A stretch of 64,000 bases of DNA, from assembly GCF_030463535.1 (NCBI RefSeq), contig NC_132891.1, positions 4,138,809 to 4,202,808 on the forward strand. The letters are read 5' to 3'. A program made the position numbers and the translations under genes. Origin of the DNA: Salminus brasiliensis (lineage: Eukaryota; Chordata; Actinopteri; Characiformes; Bryconidae). The notes under the pieces were generated by a model. The model was not told the DNA's origin. It did not search any database and worked only from the letters and a program-made list of their open reading frames with translations. This document shows positions 11,280 to 60,240 of the stretch, in pieces; within the stretch, counting starts at the first letter, position 1; the number at the start of each line of letters is the position of its first letter.

Positions 11280-11890
11280 GCATACATTTATTTGTTCTCC
11301 CACCAAAAATTGGAGGATATTATAGCTAGCATTTTAACTTGTGATGTATTATATATTATTTATTTACATTTTACATAAACCCAGCTAGCAAAAAGTTAAT
11401 TACATGCTATCCAGCATTTTAGCTTATTTTATATTTTATTTATTTATTTACATTTTACATAAACCCAGCTAGCAAAAAGTTAATTACATGCTACCCAGCA
11501 ACACTTAGAAGACTTGCCCAAGGACTCTTATTAGTCACCCAGACCTATATATATATATATAACATAAACCCAACTAGCAAAAAGTAAAGGATATGCTAGC
11601 TAACATTTTAACGTCTTGTATAATTTATTTATTTATTTGCATTTTACATATATCCAGCTAGCAAAAAGTAAAGGATATGCTAGCCAGTATTTTAGCTTAT
11701 TTTATATTTTATTTATTTATTTACATTTTACATAAACCCAGCTAGCAAAAAGTTAGTTACGTGCTATCCAGCATTTTAACTTTTTTTTATATATTTATTT
11801 ATTTATTTATTTATTTACATTTTACATAAACCCATCTTACAAAAAGTAAATTACATGCTAGCCAGCAACACTTAGAAGACTTGCCCAAGG
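11280..11890. repeat. About 105-bp tandem array (CATAAACCCAGCTAGC unit)
   Basis: ATTTACATTTTACATAAACC followed by CAGCTAGCAAAAAGT and a GCTA(T/G)CCAGCATTTTA block recurs about six times with variable spacing. A single related unit lies at 14028-14095 in srsf6 intron 1. Confidence 0.85.
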
Positions 11891-11934
11891 ACATAACATA
11901 GGACACAACATAAATATATATGTTTATTTATTTA

Positions 11935-12060
11935 CATTTCTGGCATTAAGCTGAGGCTCTTATCCAGAGCGACTTTTAAGGTTGCTCATATTATAGAGGT
12001 GGACCTTAGGAGTCTTGCCCAAGGACTCTTATTTATCACCCAGACCAATGTATATATCTC
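11935..12060 (+). repeat. Dispersed fish repeat fragment
   Basis: TGGCATTAAGCTGAGGCTC followed by TTATCCAGAGCGACTT is a word frequent in teleost dispersed repeats. Only a fragment is present. The sequence from here to 12750 is AT-rich with nothing else recognisable. Confidence 0.5.
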
Positions 12061-12779
12061 ACATAATCTCAGCAAGTGGACATGCTAGCTAACATTTTAA
12101 CTTGTGGTTAATCAGAATTAATCTCAGAATATTGTTGTGATTAATGCAATTAAAAACTTTTTTATTGATTGACACCACTAGTTTACATCTTTATGAACAT
12201 TTAAACATTAATAAAAGTCCCTGTGTTCTGGCTAAAATAAGTTTCCATCACAAGTTTGTAATGTTAAAGTTTATCATATTAAATTCCAGTGTCTGATTTT
12301 CACTAATGCACAGAAAACCTACATTTTATTGTGAAGTCAAATCAGATTTATTGACACATCACATTAACACAGGTCTGAAGCTGAGTGAAAGTACAGTCCC
12401 TCACAGTTATCAACATGCAAATATAAACAAATATAGTAGTATTTTTTTTTTAATGTGTTTTTGGACAAATATATAAATGTTTTCTTATTTATGTTTATTT
12501 ATTTCTATAATTTATTTTTCCTGAAGTAAAAAAAAACACGTTTGTGAAAAATCACTTCTGAGGGGTGGCTTTAGTTAAACCGAGGGTTAAACTGAGTATT
12601 TATTGAATTAAGAGAACAGTTTATTAGATGGAGTGAATGGTGTATTAAGCTAAATGAACAATTTATTTAATTATTACATTGAGATTACAATAAAACATTA
12701 AAATAAATATTAAATCGAAGTTTAAGTCATTAAATAATAATAATTTTCTACATTGGTACTATTGGTGGGAGTTGAAAGC

Positions 12780-12939
12780 AGTGTGTTTTCTGCAGAGTGG
12801 TGAAGGACTTTTATTTTGAAGGATCTCCGCTCCGTCCCGAGCTGTAGCGGTAGAGGGAGGCTGGCTGTCGGGGGTTCTCTCTGCAGGCCGCTGTTCTCCG
12901 GGTGGCCCTGCTTGCTTGTGTCGAGCCTCTTTCGCCGTC
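12780..12939 (+). promoter_or_regulatory. srsf6: srsf6 5' UTR / promoter-proximal region
   Basis: GC content rises sharply before the ATG at 12940, with several CpGs and a GAGCTGTAGCGGTAGAGG stretch. The exact transcription start is not visible. Confidence 0.5.
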
Positions 12940-23412
<10,473 letters not shown>

Positions 23413-23910
23413 ATCGTACTGTTGACGTGAATCAGTTGTAAAGGGTGGATTTCTTTTTTTTATTGTTTCTTTTGTTTCTTTTCCAAACATTTGATCAGTT
23501 TATTTTCCTGTCCTTCCGCTGATTGAGACGAAAACATTAATCCGAATAGCTTAGATGTTTTGTACGTTGCATGAGCAGAATTACAGATTCTGAGCTTAGT
23601 TCTGTGTTGTGCAAATAAGCAGTCATGAAACTAATCCTTTCGTAACCTGACTCGAGTGGCCCTGCGTGGCCGATATCGCCCATTTAATTCAGATGAAATC
23701 TTCCAGTGAGCTTATATTACCGATGAGCTGTCTTGTGGTGTTGTCATTTCACATCAGTTACACACCTTGTGTTGATTTAATTTACTTCAATTGGTCACGT
23801 CCTGTTTTCAAACATTAAACCGACCTGCATTCCTGATGTGACGTTTTAAATAAGTGCGGGCGGTCCATTTTTAGTGTACATTTTATTAAAAATCCTCATT
23901 GATACAACTT
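23413..23910 (+). terminator. srsf6: srsf6 3' UTR with variant poly(A) signal
   Basis: After TAG 23410-23412. No canonical AATAAA is placed well, but ATTAAA at 23885-23890 is followed by a GT-rich stretch (TTTGGTGGTCTTGGG), the usual downstream element. ATTAAA also occurs near 23814. Confidence 0.5.
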
Positions 23911-24519
23911 TGGTGGTCTTGGGTTTTTTATTTTATTATTATTATTCATTTATTGCCTTTAAATGTGTAAATTTGATGCATATGTTTTAGACCAGGGTGT
24001 GGAGAATATTTACACCATTCGTGTGAAATATTTATAACTTAATATAACTTACTTAGACTTTATTACCTGGGTCAGGTTGGATAGGAAGGTAAACTCTGCA
24101 GGGTGGAAGAGCTGTACTGTGTTTAGAGGTAAGGACCAACTTCAGCCTGACTTCAGATGATAGTTTAAGCTATTCAGCTTGTATTATTGTATTATTAATT
24201 CATTGTTTTTATTTATTTATTATTATTATTAATATTAATAATAATTGACCCTACTCCTAATCGCCCTCATGAAAAACACTTCTGATGCCATAGTTTTTGG
24301 TTGAGACTCTTGCTTGGGGGGGAGGAGAAAAAAAACGATTTATTTTAATTTATATAATTAATTTAAGGTATAAAATATTTATTTAAAATAATTAGTTTAC
24401 TATCCCTTAAATCCATAAGAAAAAGACTACATGGTGCATGCTGCAGGAGTCTTGTGTTTATATCTAATTATAAATAAATAACAGTTTATTAGCTAGAAAG
24501 TGCCAAACATCTCTCATCT

Positions 24520-25024
24520 CTTATTATTATAAGGCAGTAAACCGGTGGACACAAATGATGGATTATGATATTGCATTTATAAGAAAATGTAAGTAAATGC
24601 AAGATTATTTATATAAGCTTTTTATTTATTTATTTATTTATTTATGTTGTTCCAATATTCCACAAACATTTATAAAAAGCTATATTCATGCTACAGGACT
24701 TTTTTTTTAGTAATAAAAAATATTATAAGATAGTAAACAGGTGGACACACATGATGGATTATGATATTGCATTTATAAAAATATATAAGTAATTGCAAGA
24801 TTATTTATATTAGTTTTTTTTTGTATTTATTTATTTATTTATGTTGTTCCAATATTCCTCAAACATTTATAAAAAGCTATATTCATGCTACAGGACTTTT
24901 TTTTTAGTAATAAAAAATATTATAAGATAGTAAACAGGTGGACACACATGATGGATTATGATATTGTATAGAAAATATAATCTATAAAAAATATAAGTAA
25001 TTGCAAGATTATTTGTATTAGCTT

Positions 25025-25056
<32 letters not shown>

Positions 25057-25117
25057 TGCTGTTCCAATGTTCCTCAAACATTTATAAAAAGCTATATTAA
25101 TGATGTAGGACGTGTTT

Positions 25118-25149
<32 letters not shown>

Positions 25150-25150
25150 A
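24520..25150. repeat. About 190-bp tandem array, three units
   Basis: The unit contains GTGGACACA(A/C)ATGATGG, ATTATGATATTGCATTTAT, a (TTTA)n run, GTTGTTCCAATATTCC and ACATTTATAAAAAGCTATAT. It repeats near 24524, 24722 and 24914. A single diverged unit is at 28255-28345 in l3mbtl1 intron 1. Confidence 0.85.
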
Positions 25151-25254
25151 TAATAATAAAGTATTATAAGGCAGTAAGCCAGAACACTAGTGGTATATAT
25201 ATATATATATATAATATATATATAATTTTATTGTTGGGAGGGGGGGTGTCTGCT

Positions 25255-25810
25255 CCACATCGATGACAGGCGCATGCGCAGTAGCGGTCGGCGAGGAGCA
25301 GGTCGGAGCGCTGGTAAGAAAAAATTGATTAATGTGATCGACTGAGCGCCTTCACTATTAATAACCGAGCCGCGCGCTGTAAAAATGATCAACTTAGACG
25401 ATGTTCTTGCTCTCCTGTGGGTTAGAAACGCTGCACGGCGGCGATAGCGCTTGCGTGGACGCCGGTTTCACGCATTAACGCGCGGAGTGAAGCATAATTA
25501 GCCGTTGGACGGCGGCGGGCGGCGGGCGGCGGTGGACGTTCGACGTTTCCATGGAAATGTAAATATTCTCCAACGGTCGTTTCAGCCCTAGTGCTGAAGC
25601 CCGGCTGAGGGCTGTGTGTTTATCCGCCGGCCGCGGCGCTTCTGGCTTAATGTGGCACGGCAGCTGGCGCTCATTCAGGCGGGGAGGAGATGTGGAGGAG
25701 ATGTGGAGGAGATGTGGAGAGTTCACTTCAGTTTACTTCATAAAAACCTCCGTTTTATTCGTGTCCGCCATTTCGCAGCGCTCCTGTCCACCCCGTTTCC
25801 GCAGGCATGA
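25255..25810 (+). promoter_or_regulatory. l3mbtl1: l3mbtl1 CpG-rich promoter and noncoding exon 1
   Basis: Dense CpGs, GGCGG repeats near 25510-25535 and GCGCATGCGCAG at 25270-25281, a strong match to the NRF1 site. GCGCTG/GTAAGA gives a donor at 25313, so a 5' noncoding exon probably ends at 25312. It would splice to the coding exon that opens at 26350, 24 bases before the ATG. The abrupt GC rise in AT-rich surroundings marks a CpG-island promoter. Confidence 0.65.
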
Positions 25811-26373
25811 GAGCAGAGAGGCTGCTTTACACAGCTTATCTCCACCCCAGGGGCATTAATGAGCCTTTTGTGATCAATTTATGACACGAAGGATCAATAA
25901 ATCTCTGATAATCACCGCCACGGCCCTGCCTTTGATTAGCTAGCTAATAGCTAATAGCTAGATTAGCTATAGATGCATGGTGAGCCCAGCATTGGCAGCA
26001 GGTGATGCCTGGCTCATTGTGGAGGCTGGGCTGTCTGCAGGTCTCAGGCACTCAGGGCACATTTTGCCTGTTTATGGAATTAATTTCTCATATTTTTGCT
26101 CATTAGCAAAAAAAAAAAAAAAAAAACTGTATTAACCCAAAAGTGTTAATGTGGCCACACTGGTATCTAAACTGAGGAGTCTTGCATAACTGACCTGCAT
26201 GTGAAACAGGAGGATATGCCCGTGTCCTGTGTAATGATGATGTGCAGAAGGTGATCGCTCTGTGGGAAATGGTAGGATAACTAGCTAACTGACCGACCAG
26301 CCGACCAGCTGACCAGCCGACTAACTGACATCCCCTCTTTCTCTTTCAGATGTGGCTTTGAGCGTCCGGTGCC

Positions 26374-43625
<17,252 letters not shown>

Positions 43626-44215
43626 AGACTCTTCAGACCTGTGTGACGTGCCCATTTATCCACAATCCATTACGTCCATCATGTGTTTGGTGTTTACCAA
43701 TGTCCCCACCAGAAAGAGAGAGCGTGAGAGAGAGGGAGGTTGCGGGGAGAGGAGTGAATGCTCAGTTGAACACCAGACAGGATAAAATAGGTGCTAGTGA
43801 AGCGTGGCTGAGCCCACACTGAAAAAAGTGATGTACTGAATTTGCAGAAAATACAAAATATTACACCAGCATAATTCTGTCTTCAAGTTTACGTACTTTC
43901 GACCAGAGCTGTGTTGGTGTAATATGTTTTCTTTATATATATATATTTATTTATTTAATATAGACACTTTTTATTAAGTGTCAATAGTTACTGTGTAGTT
44001 ACATGTTAACAACCATGTTATAACAATGTCACTACTGGTGACGTCCTCACTGTTACAGAGGGAGTACAGCAGTACAGCTTGTGTAAATACACGTGTATCA
44101 ACATCAGTTTTGACTCCTATAATTACCCCAGTGTCTCTCAATAGCCCTATCAGCACATTCTTTTCTTATGTGGTTATAGCTTAATTAATAAATGAGGAAA
44201 AATTGTATTTATATG
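43626..44215 (+). terminator. l3mbtl1: l3mbtl1 3' UTR and candidate poly(A) signal
   Basis: Stop TAG at 43623-43625. AATAAA at 44187-44192 is the first well-placed signal; a Family A element begins 57 bases after it. There are (GA)n runs near 43714-43735 and a (TA)n/(TTTA)n run near 43936. Confidence 0.5.
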
Positions 44216-44248
44216 ATCTCTGCTTTCCCTGTTATGGCTATTGAAATA

Positions 44249-44670
44249 CACTACAGGGACAAAAGTATTGCTCATTCACTGTTTCTTCTGAAATCAAGGG
44301 TGTTAAAAAGATTTGACGCTGCTTTTGTTGGAGTAACTGTCTCTACTGTCAAAGAAGAAGGCCCTCTACTAGATTTTGGAGGAGCATTGCTGTAAGGATT
44401 TGATTGCATTCTGCCACAAGAGCATTAGTTTGTGGCCACCCCACCTCATCATGATCAACTCCCAAACTCATCCCAAAAGTATTGGATGGAGCACCACCAT
44501 CCATCATTCCAGAGAACACAGTTCTGCTCCAGAGAGTCCTATTCTATTGGCAGTACTTCTCTACAGGGACTACACAAACTGTGTGTGTGTGTTTGCACAT
44601 TGGTGCAACTTAAAGTAGTTGAATGCATTTATAAGAAGGGGTGTCCACAAATATTTAGACATGTATTGTA
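44249..44670 (-). mobile_element. Family A element, reverse orientation, near full length
   Basis: Starts CACTACAGGGACAAAAGTATTG and ends GGTGTCCACAAATATTTAGA CATG-like; internal blocks (TATTGGATGGAGCACCACC, CAGAGAACACAGTTC) match the others. Two overlapping 80- to 85-codon frames inside are element sequence. Confidence 0.82.
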
Positions 44671-45215
44671 TACTTGCTTTATTACATGAGTGAACGTTGA
44701 TACACGTGCATTACATAAACTGTACTGCTGTAATCCAACATCACCAGTTATTACATTGTTATTACACAGATTGTTAATGTGTAATTACACTTATAAAGTG
44801 GGATCATTTAGTGCATCCCTTTTTTTTTTAGTGCAGTGTTACAGTACCAAACAGACTGATCCTAGAAGTATGATCTCCTAAGCTGGGGGCTGTCCTGGGT
44901 GGTCATTGTTTATTCTGCTTCAGCCAACCAGCAGCTTTATGTCGGTCCAGGCCGTCCGCCGTTTATGTCTCTAAGAAGGTTGATTTGGTGTAACTGGTCA
45001 GGTTGTTCAGTTCGTTTCACTGCTGTACTGCTGTAGAGCTCACACTGACAGTAACAGTTGAGGGTATCTGGACAGGACTGTGGTCTGTAGTTTGTTTTGA
45101 ATATTAAGACTTTAAACCTCAATAAGTTCAATTACGACTCCTTAGGAAATGATTCACAGCAACACAGAGCATCAAGTTTCACAACAGTTCATGATTTCAT
45201 GCAGGTTGATTTGAT
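44671..45215. other. Intergenic, nothing recognised
   Basis: Low GC, no convincing gene, repeat or RNA. Short frames only. Confidence 0.5.
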
Positions 45216-45219
45216 CCAG

Positions 45220-46010
45220 GTCTTTGAGAAACAATTTAATGCATCATAAAATCTGATTTTTTACCACAATTTATTTTAATTTAATTGAAGTTCTTTAGGA
45301 AATAACTTAAATCATTATAATTTTTAAAAAACAAATTAATTACATTTAATGCATTGCAAGGTCAATTTAACTTAATTCAGTTCTTTTAATTCAGTTCAGT
45401 TATTTAAATAATCATAAAATGTGTCATTTTAACAGTTGATTTTCAATTTGATTGCAGTTCTTTAGAAAATAAAAGCATCATAAAATATAAGTTTTAACAC
45501 AAATTGACTTGTGTCAATTAAGACTCTTTGGATATAATTCAAGGCATCATTAAATTATAGTTAAATAACAATTATTGAGGATATGATTAATAATCTTTTG
45601 ATATTATTCAAGGCATCATAAAATGCAAATTTCACCACAATTTAATTACATTTGATTTGTTTGAAGTTCTTTAAGAAATATCTCACAAAATCTAAAATTG
45701 TAAATTAGAATTATTTAAGAAACAGTTTACTGCACCATAAAATCTCAGATTTCACCACAATACGATTTGATTGAAGTTGATTAGAAAATATCTCAAAACA
45801 ACATAAAATCTAAATTTGACTACAATTTAATTTAAATACTATTCTTTTAATGATTCAGTAATTTAGTGCATCAGTTCAGTTAGATTTTGTTTTAAGTTTT
45901 GAGAAAAGGATTAAAAGCATCATGAAATTTTTGTATCACTACAATTCAATTAGATTTTATTATGATTTCTTAGGAAACATTACAAAGCATTAAAAACATT
46001 TTATTCAGTT
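45220..46010. repeat. Degenerate AT-rich tandem array, about 65-75 bp period
   Basis: GCATCATAAAATCT, TTTCACCACAATTTAATT and TTGAAGTTCTTTAGGAAATA recur in order around ten times with heavy divergence. It looks like an old minisatellite. Confidence 0.75.
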
Positions 46011-46854
46011 TGATCATTTTGGTACAATTCTACTTTTTCAAAGTGCTTTGAATACACACAAATACACACGTGTGACTGTAGGACCTATTTACACAGTCAG
46101 GCATTACACACTAAGCTTGTGTAATTTCTGAAAGTGCCATATTTCCGTTAAATCAAACGTAATAATTAAAATGAGCACATTTATGGTGTGTCACCGTGCA
46201 TTTTGCCCACCTGTTCTGAATAGGGAAAGCAAAGGGAACTATGACCACCCTGGATGCCCCCCCATGCTTATCACCCCAGACTTCTGAGATGGGCAGCAGT
46301 ATTTGGAGGCACGGCTTGTGAAGCTCTGGTGGGTTTGCTGTTGCATGTGGACAGTTTTTCTGCAGAAGAGTGAGTTGCAGGCGTTGAAGTGTTGAAGTCC
46401 AGGCAGGTTTGGGCAGACTTGGTGCTACCCCTGAACCCCTTCTTTAACCCATTGTAATGTTTATGCACTTTATATGATATCGGCCAACAGGTGGAGCAAA
46501 CGCACATTCTGAGCCACTGCAGAGAAGCATCGGAGCGTCTGCAGCGTTTCCCTTCACACCTTCAGCAGCTGTTCTGTTGCTCATAAAGTTGGACTTGTGT
46601 TCAGTATTTTGTTAATGAACAGATTTAGGACGGAATTCATCGGACACAAGGGTTAATCTGTTTTTTGATGAAGCATTCTCTCTCTGATGGGATATAATAA
46701 TGTACAGTTATCGAGTAAAAACTGTCATTCAGCTCATCGACATAAATAAATGTTTCATTCAAGTTCTGGCAAACCGCTTCTGATTATAACGGATTTATAA
46801 CATGTTAAATATCCTCAAACCGATCTAATTATTACACAGTGCAGTGGCCAAGCA

Positions 46855-47290
46855 GGTGGGTGGGACATACATACGCTTTAGGCAACTGAAAAATGAGCGA
46901 GTGTAAGAATCTGAGACACCAAACTGTGATGTTCTAGACGATGACTGGGTCAGAACATCTCCAGAACATTGGGCAGATCTAGTGGGTTGTTCCTCCCGGT
47001 ATGCAGGGGTCAGTACCTACCAAAAGTGCTCCAAGGAAGGGCAACCGGTGAACCAGCAGCAGGATCATGGGTGCCCTTGGCTCACTGATGCTCATGGAGG
47101 CCTCATCCACCTCACAACTTACAGGACTTAAACAGGTCCTGCTGCTAAGGTCTTGGCCCCAGATACCACGGGACACCTTCGGGGAGATCTAGTAGAGTCA
47201 GTGCTTGGCTGTTTTAGCAGCACGACAGGGATGTACACATTTTTTAGGCAGGTGGTGTTAATGTCATGGCTATGTCATGGCCCTACACTG
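46855..47290 (+). mobile_element. Family E DNA-transposon relic
   Basis: GAATCTGAGACACCAAACTG, TGATGTTCTAGACGATGACT, GTCAGTACCTACCAAAAGTG and AGGTGGTGTTAATGTCATGG match the family at 42896 and 58575. Short minus-strand frames (46979-47176) are repeat sequence. Confidence 0.75.
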
Positions 47291-47329
47291 TTGGATGTGT
47301 GTGATGTTTCCATGCTCTTCTAGATGAGT

Positions 47330-48700
47330 GTGGATAAATTGTGCACACAGTAGTTTTGGGGTGAATACCCCCACAATAAGGTCCCCACAAAGAGCTAAAT
47401 ACACAAAACCACACTGCTGCTTCTCAAACAGCTTTTACACACACACACACTTCTTGTGGTCTTTGTGAGGACCTCAGAAGTTCTTATTTAAGACTATACA
47501 TTTAATGCTAACCCAACCCTAAACCCATCCTCAAGGAACAAAGCCCAGCTCAAAAAACTCCAGCTCAAGGCCAGCTTCTGCTGGTGGCTGTTTTTTTTTT
47601 TAGATGCTCTAAGCCGATCTTTGATGGTCAAGGTGGTGGAAATTCTGGTCAGGGCTAAAACCTTCCCTATGCTGGTAAACCAGCTGGATTTATAGTAATT
47701 TGATGGTTTAGCTGATTTATGATCTGCATAACCAACCTGACCAGTCTTCAAGCTGGTCATACTGGCTGACTAGTGTGGTAAAAAAAGCAGATTGACCGGT
47801 TTGGACAAGCTGGTCTCACTGGTGGTGGACCAGGCTGGTCATGCTTGGTCATGAGCTAAACTGGCCTACCAGCTTGACCAGCTTCAGCTGACCAGTTTGG
47901 GTTTTTTGTAATAGGGTAAACTTTGGTTAACGGTGGTACTTTCTTGGTACTTCTCCACTGAGGTCCCCACAACGTCAATAAGTCTGTATTCCTCATCCTG
48001 TTCATGTTTAGGACATGTGGGCCTCACAATGGGTGTTTGTATTCCCGTCTTTGTGAGGTTAGGTCCATGTCTTTTTATAAGACTGCACTTTTAATGCTAA
48101 CCCAACCCAAACATTAGGAAACGAGAGCTAATTTTAGCTTCTTTTTTATACTAAAAAGTTAAAGATAAAATCATTGCTCTGATGTGAAGCACGAGTGATC
48201 ATGTTTTTATCACCCTAGGGGGACTCGGTGCCTACATAGTAAGGCTGTTGTACTCCACCTAGCCCAACCCTGACTCCCTGAACAAAAAAAAAACAACTTT
48301 CTTTTAATTAATATTTTTTAGTTTTAAAGGTAATACAGCTTTTTAGACCTTCTGTAGTGTTTGTATTTCTGTCCTTGTGGGGTGTTTTTTTCTTTCTAAA
48401 GACTTCTAAAAACTTCAAACCCAAACCTAACTTTACCTTCAGGAAACAAAACCTAAGTTTAGATCATTGTACTTTTCTCTAATACAGTCTTGTAACGTTA
48501 AAAATCACAGGATATTTTCAGCACCCTGGGTGCATTCGGTCCCTATAAAGTCTAGTTTTCTACTAAAACTGCACTTTTTAAGTAAAATCCTTCTACTTGT
48601 GCAGAACTGCTTAAAGTCCCCACAACCCACCCAGTCTATATTGCGTTTTCATCAGACTGAAGGACATCTGGTCCCCACAAAGCAGCGAATACACGCACGG
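47330..48700. repeat. Three diverged copies of a GTCCCCACAA-type repeat
   Basis: Blocks like AAGACT(A/G)..CTTTTAATGCTAACCCAACCC, followed by a GGAAACAAAACC-like word and preceded by TTTGTGAGG or CTTGTGGGG, recur at about 47455, 48040 and 48365. GTCCCCACAA words lie between them. The region also contains the AGCTTGACCAGCTTCAGCTG / GGCTGGTCATGCTTGGTCAT stretch at 47620-47890. Confidence 0.65.
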
Positions 48701-48719
48701 CGCACACTGCACACACAGC

Positions 48720-48859
48720 TGCAGCCCCGCCCCTCAGCCTGAAGCCTGGTTGATCATTCACTCTCATTCCAGTCTCTGCAGGAGCAGCGAGGAGACGCCG
48801 CCGAGCAGACCCAGCTGAGCAGACCCAGCTGAGCCACCTCAGTCCGGATCAACAGGCAG
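48720..48859 (+). promoter_or_regulatory. sgk2: sgk2 promoter-proximal region and 5' noncoding exon
   Basis: GC-rich block with CCCCGCCCC (48725-48733, Sp1-type GC box) and a direct duplication of GAGCAGACCCAGCT. CAG/GTAAAC gives a donor at 48860, so a noncoding exon probably ends at 48859 and joins the exon whose ATG is at 50643. Transcription start not fixed. Confidence 0.5.
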
Positions 48860-48874
48860 GTAAACTCGCCTCCA

Positions 48875-48879
<5 letters not shown>

Positions 48880-48916
<37 letters not shown>
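48880..48916. repeat. (CA)n microsatellite
   Basis: About 18 CA units just inside the first sgk2 intron. Confidence 0.93.
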
Positions 48917-48917
<1 letters not shown>

Positions 48918-50642
48918 CAGACACTCGACCACTGCTGAACCTCCATGGATCCGGAGTCGGTGGGCTCTGCTGGGCGCGTGTGGGGCAGTATCAGCGCGTC
49001 ACGCCTTGTTTACTATTTCAGCCTCTTATCGCTGCTGATTCTGCTCTTATTAATTAATTAATTTATTTATTTATTTATTAAATTATTAAATTATTTATTA
49101 TTATATTATATTATTATATTATAATATTATTATATAATATTTATTATTTATCCACTCAGTCATTACTAACAAGATTAATATCCAGAAGGTTGGGTGAGTA
49201 AACAGGCAGTACTGGAGAGTGTCTGATTAAACAGTGCCTGGTTTAGGGTCCCTGTGCTGGACCCCTTCAGCCCAAGTGTCCTTTACGCCCACGGTCAACT
49301 TTGAAGTCCAAGATTTTTTTTATTATTATTATTTTTTATAATATTCTAACATTATAAAAATAATATTCCTCATTATTTTACCCAGTGCAGTCATTTTTAT
49401 ATACGATTATATAAGTTTTATTATTTATTTCCCCCCAAAAATATTATATTATATAGAAATATTCATGAAATCGACTTAAAATACATTTTACATTTGGTCA
49501 TTTTAAATGTAAATATTTTTTTTAAATGTATTTAACAACAAAAACTGATTTGAAGCTTTGTAGATAGTAACCGGATTAATCTAGTGATCACAAAAAGGTT
49601 ACAGATCTGTCCTGTTTGCTGATATATGGATATTATTATTTTAAAAAAAATGTAAGTAGTAGTAAACACTGCTTTTTATCATTTGAATGTTATAATATTA
49701 ATTAAATTTGTGCATTTTATAGCTTATATATATGATATCACTGTATATACCTGTAGATGCTACTGTTGCATTGTCACTCTTAGCTATATATATATATATT
49801 GTATATACCGTGGCTATGCATACACTCGGATCACTTGGTTTTTTATTTTGACGTAATGTTCTTCTAAATCTTTTACATAAATAAAATATTAATGTTCTAT
49901 AACACTAATATTAAACTACTACTAATACACTCTATAACTGTACTGTTAGTACACTGTTAGTGTTAGTGTAGTAACTTAGTTTGGCCCTGAATCACCCAGC
50001 CTTCATTGTGTCTCGTGTTTTGTCCACTGTCCTTGCACATGTCCTACCTGTTCTGCACAAGAGATTTAGCCTAACAGTGTTTGGTTGTAGTTGAGGTTGA
50101 ATTGAATAGAATTGAATTGACTTTCTCTCCTGTAAAGTTGCAATTTTGCATAAACAAGGTCACATGACTGTATAGCCTACCTGCCGTCTGCGGTATACAG
50201 TAGGCCGTATGTATGCATAGTTGATAAATGTGCAAATGCTAATCTGCAGCCGCACTCTACACATTAACATTCCCAGCAGCCGCAGAAGTCAAATGTATGG
50301 CTAATAGCTAATGTTTGCCGTCTAACTGCATTATGCAACATTTGGGCCTTTGTGTTCCTATCGTATGTTCTAAAAGCTCAGCGGTAAATAGAGGCCCGCT
50401 GTCCGGTGGGAGAGGAGGTGTTTACTGTGTAAACCTGATGAGGACTGTTGAGTTACTGTGCCCTTCATGGGTTTGTTTCGTGCCACAAACCTGAAGATCC
50501 AGTTCTGTGATGCCCCTGTCTGTAGATTCAGCTGAGCAACAGTTTTCATAGTGGTCATTCAAGTCATCAAATGCTGACCCTTCGCCTTTGAAACGCAGCT
50601 TTGATGTAGCCTGCGCTGTCCGCGGAATGGGAGCACGGGAAC

Positions 50643-59340
<8,698 letters not shown>

Positions 59341-59490
59341 GCCTCTCTGCCAACGCTGTTCGGGTGCTTTCCTGCACTGACTGCCATCTCCCGACTGCCT
59401 TACCCTGAAGAAAGTGCTGCATGAATTTATCCTTAATTCAGATACGTTCATCAGTTTCACAGGAATAAAACACAGTCACTGTCCAGAGTG
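59341..59490 (+). terminator. sgk2: sgk2 3' UTR and poly(A) signal
   Basis: TGA at 59338-59340; AATAAA at 59464-59469. Confidence 0.65.
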
Positions 59491-59789
59491 AAAAAACTGT
59501 GAGATTCCTATATTTGATTCATGTGGAAATGATGAACACGTCTGACTGAAGTGAATTAAGTGCTTTACTTTTTTTCCAGTGTAAAACCTCAGAGCCATAA
59601 GCTCACACATGCTCAACTGCATCTTCTAGAGAAAACTACTGATGGGTTTAAAAGTTACATAGAGATAGAGAAAAATATCATATAGCGCTCCCAGAACTTT
59701 CTCTTTCAACCATTATTACACTTGGTTATGTGTCACACTGCCTTAATAACTGTGTTAATCCTGTCAGTTAACACTTTAAACCCTGCATA

Positions 59790-60240
59790 CAGGCCCAAAC
59801 TATCAGAACTTACATCACTTTTATAGGCCCTAACATAGAACCCTGTGGGACGCCACAAAATCTGGTAAACTTAAATGCTTACTGAGTATCTCACAATAGT
59901 TTCCTCTTTAGGATTAATAACTAAACTATTAAACTTGGGTTTAAGGATTGAAGTTTCTTGGTCAATTCCTTAATTAAAAATTTAAGGAATAATCCCCTAT
60001 TTACGTTTTAGGGCACTACTGAGTATGTCGGCCATTTAAGCGTGATTTTGAGGGGACTACAGTCTACAGTGAACAGTGTAGCTCACTATATGAGCTGAAT
60101 GTTAACCAGAATGCATTGCGAGTCTTTTTGTTACTAAGCAACAGACTTTTTAATGTTTGCTTATGTAAGCAAGTGATTGGTTAGGAGCCACTGGACGCTG
60201 TAAATTTTCAATATTTTCTCATGTAGTTCGTTAACAGTAG
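59790..60240 (+). repeat. Family G copy 2 followed by Family F copy 2
   Basis: 59790-59955 matches 57145-57305. 60060-60240 matches 4660-4812 (GAGCTGAATGTTAACCAGAA, TGCATTGCGAGTC, AGCAACAGACT, GAGCCACTGGACG). Confidence 0.6.
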
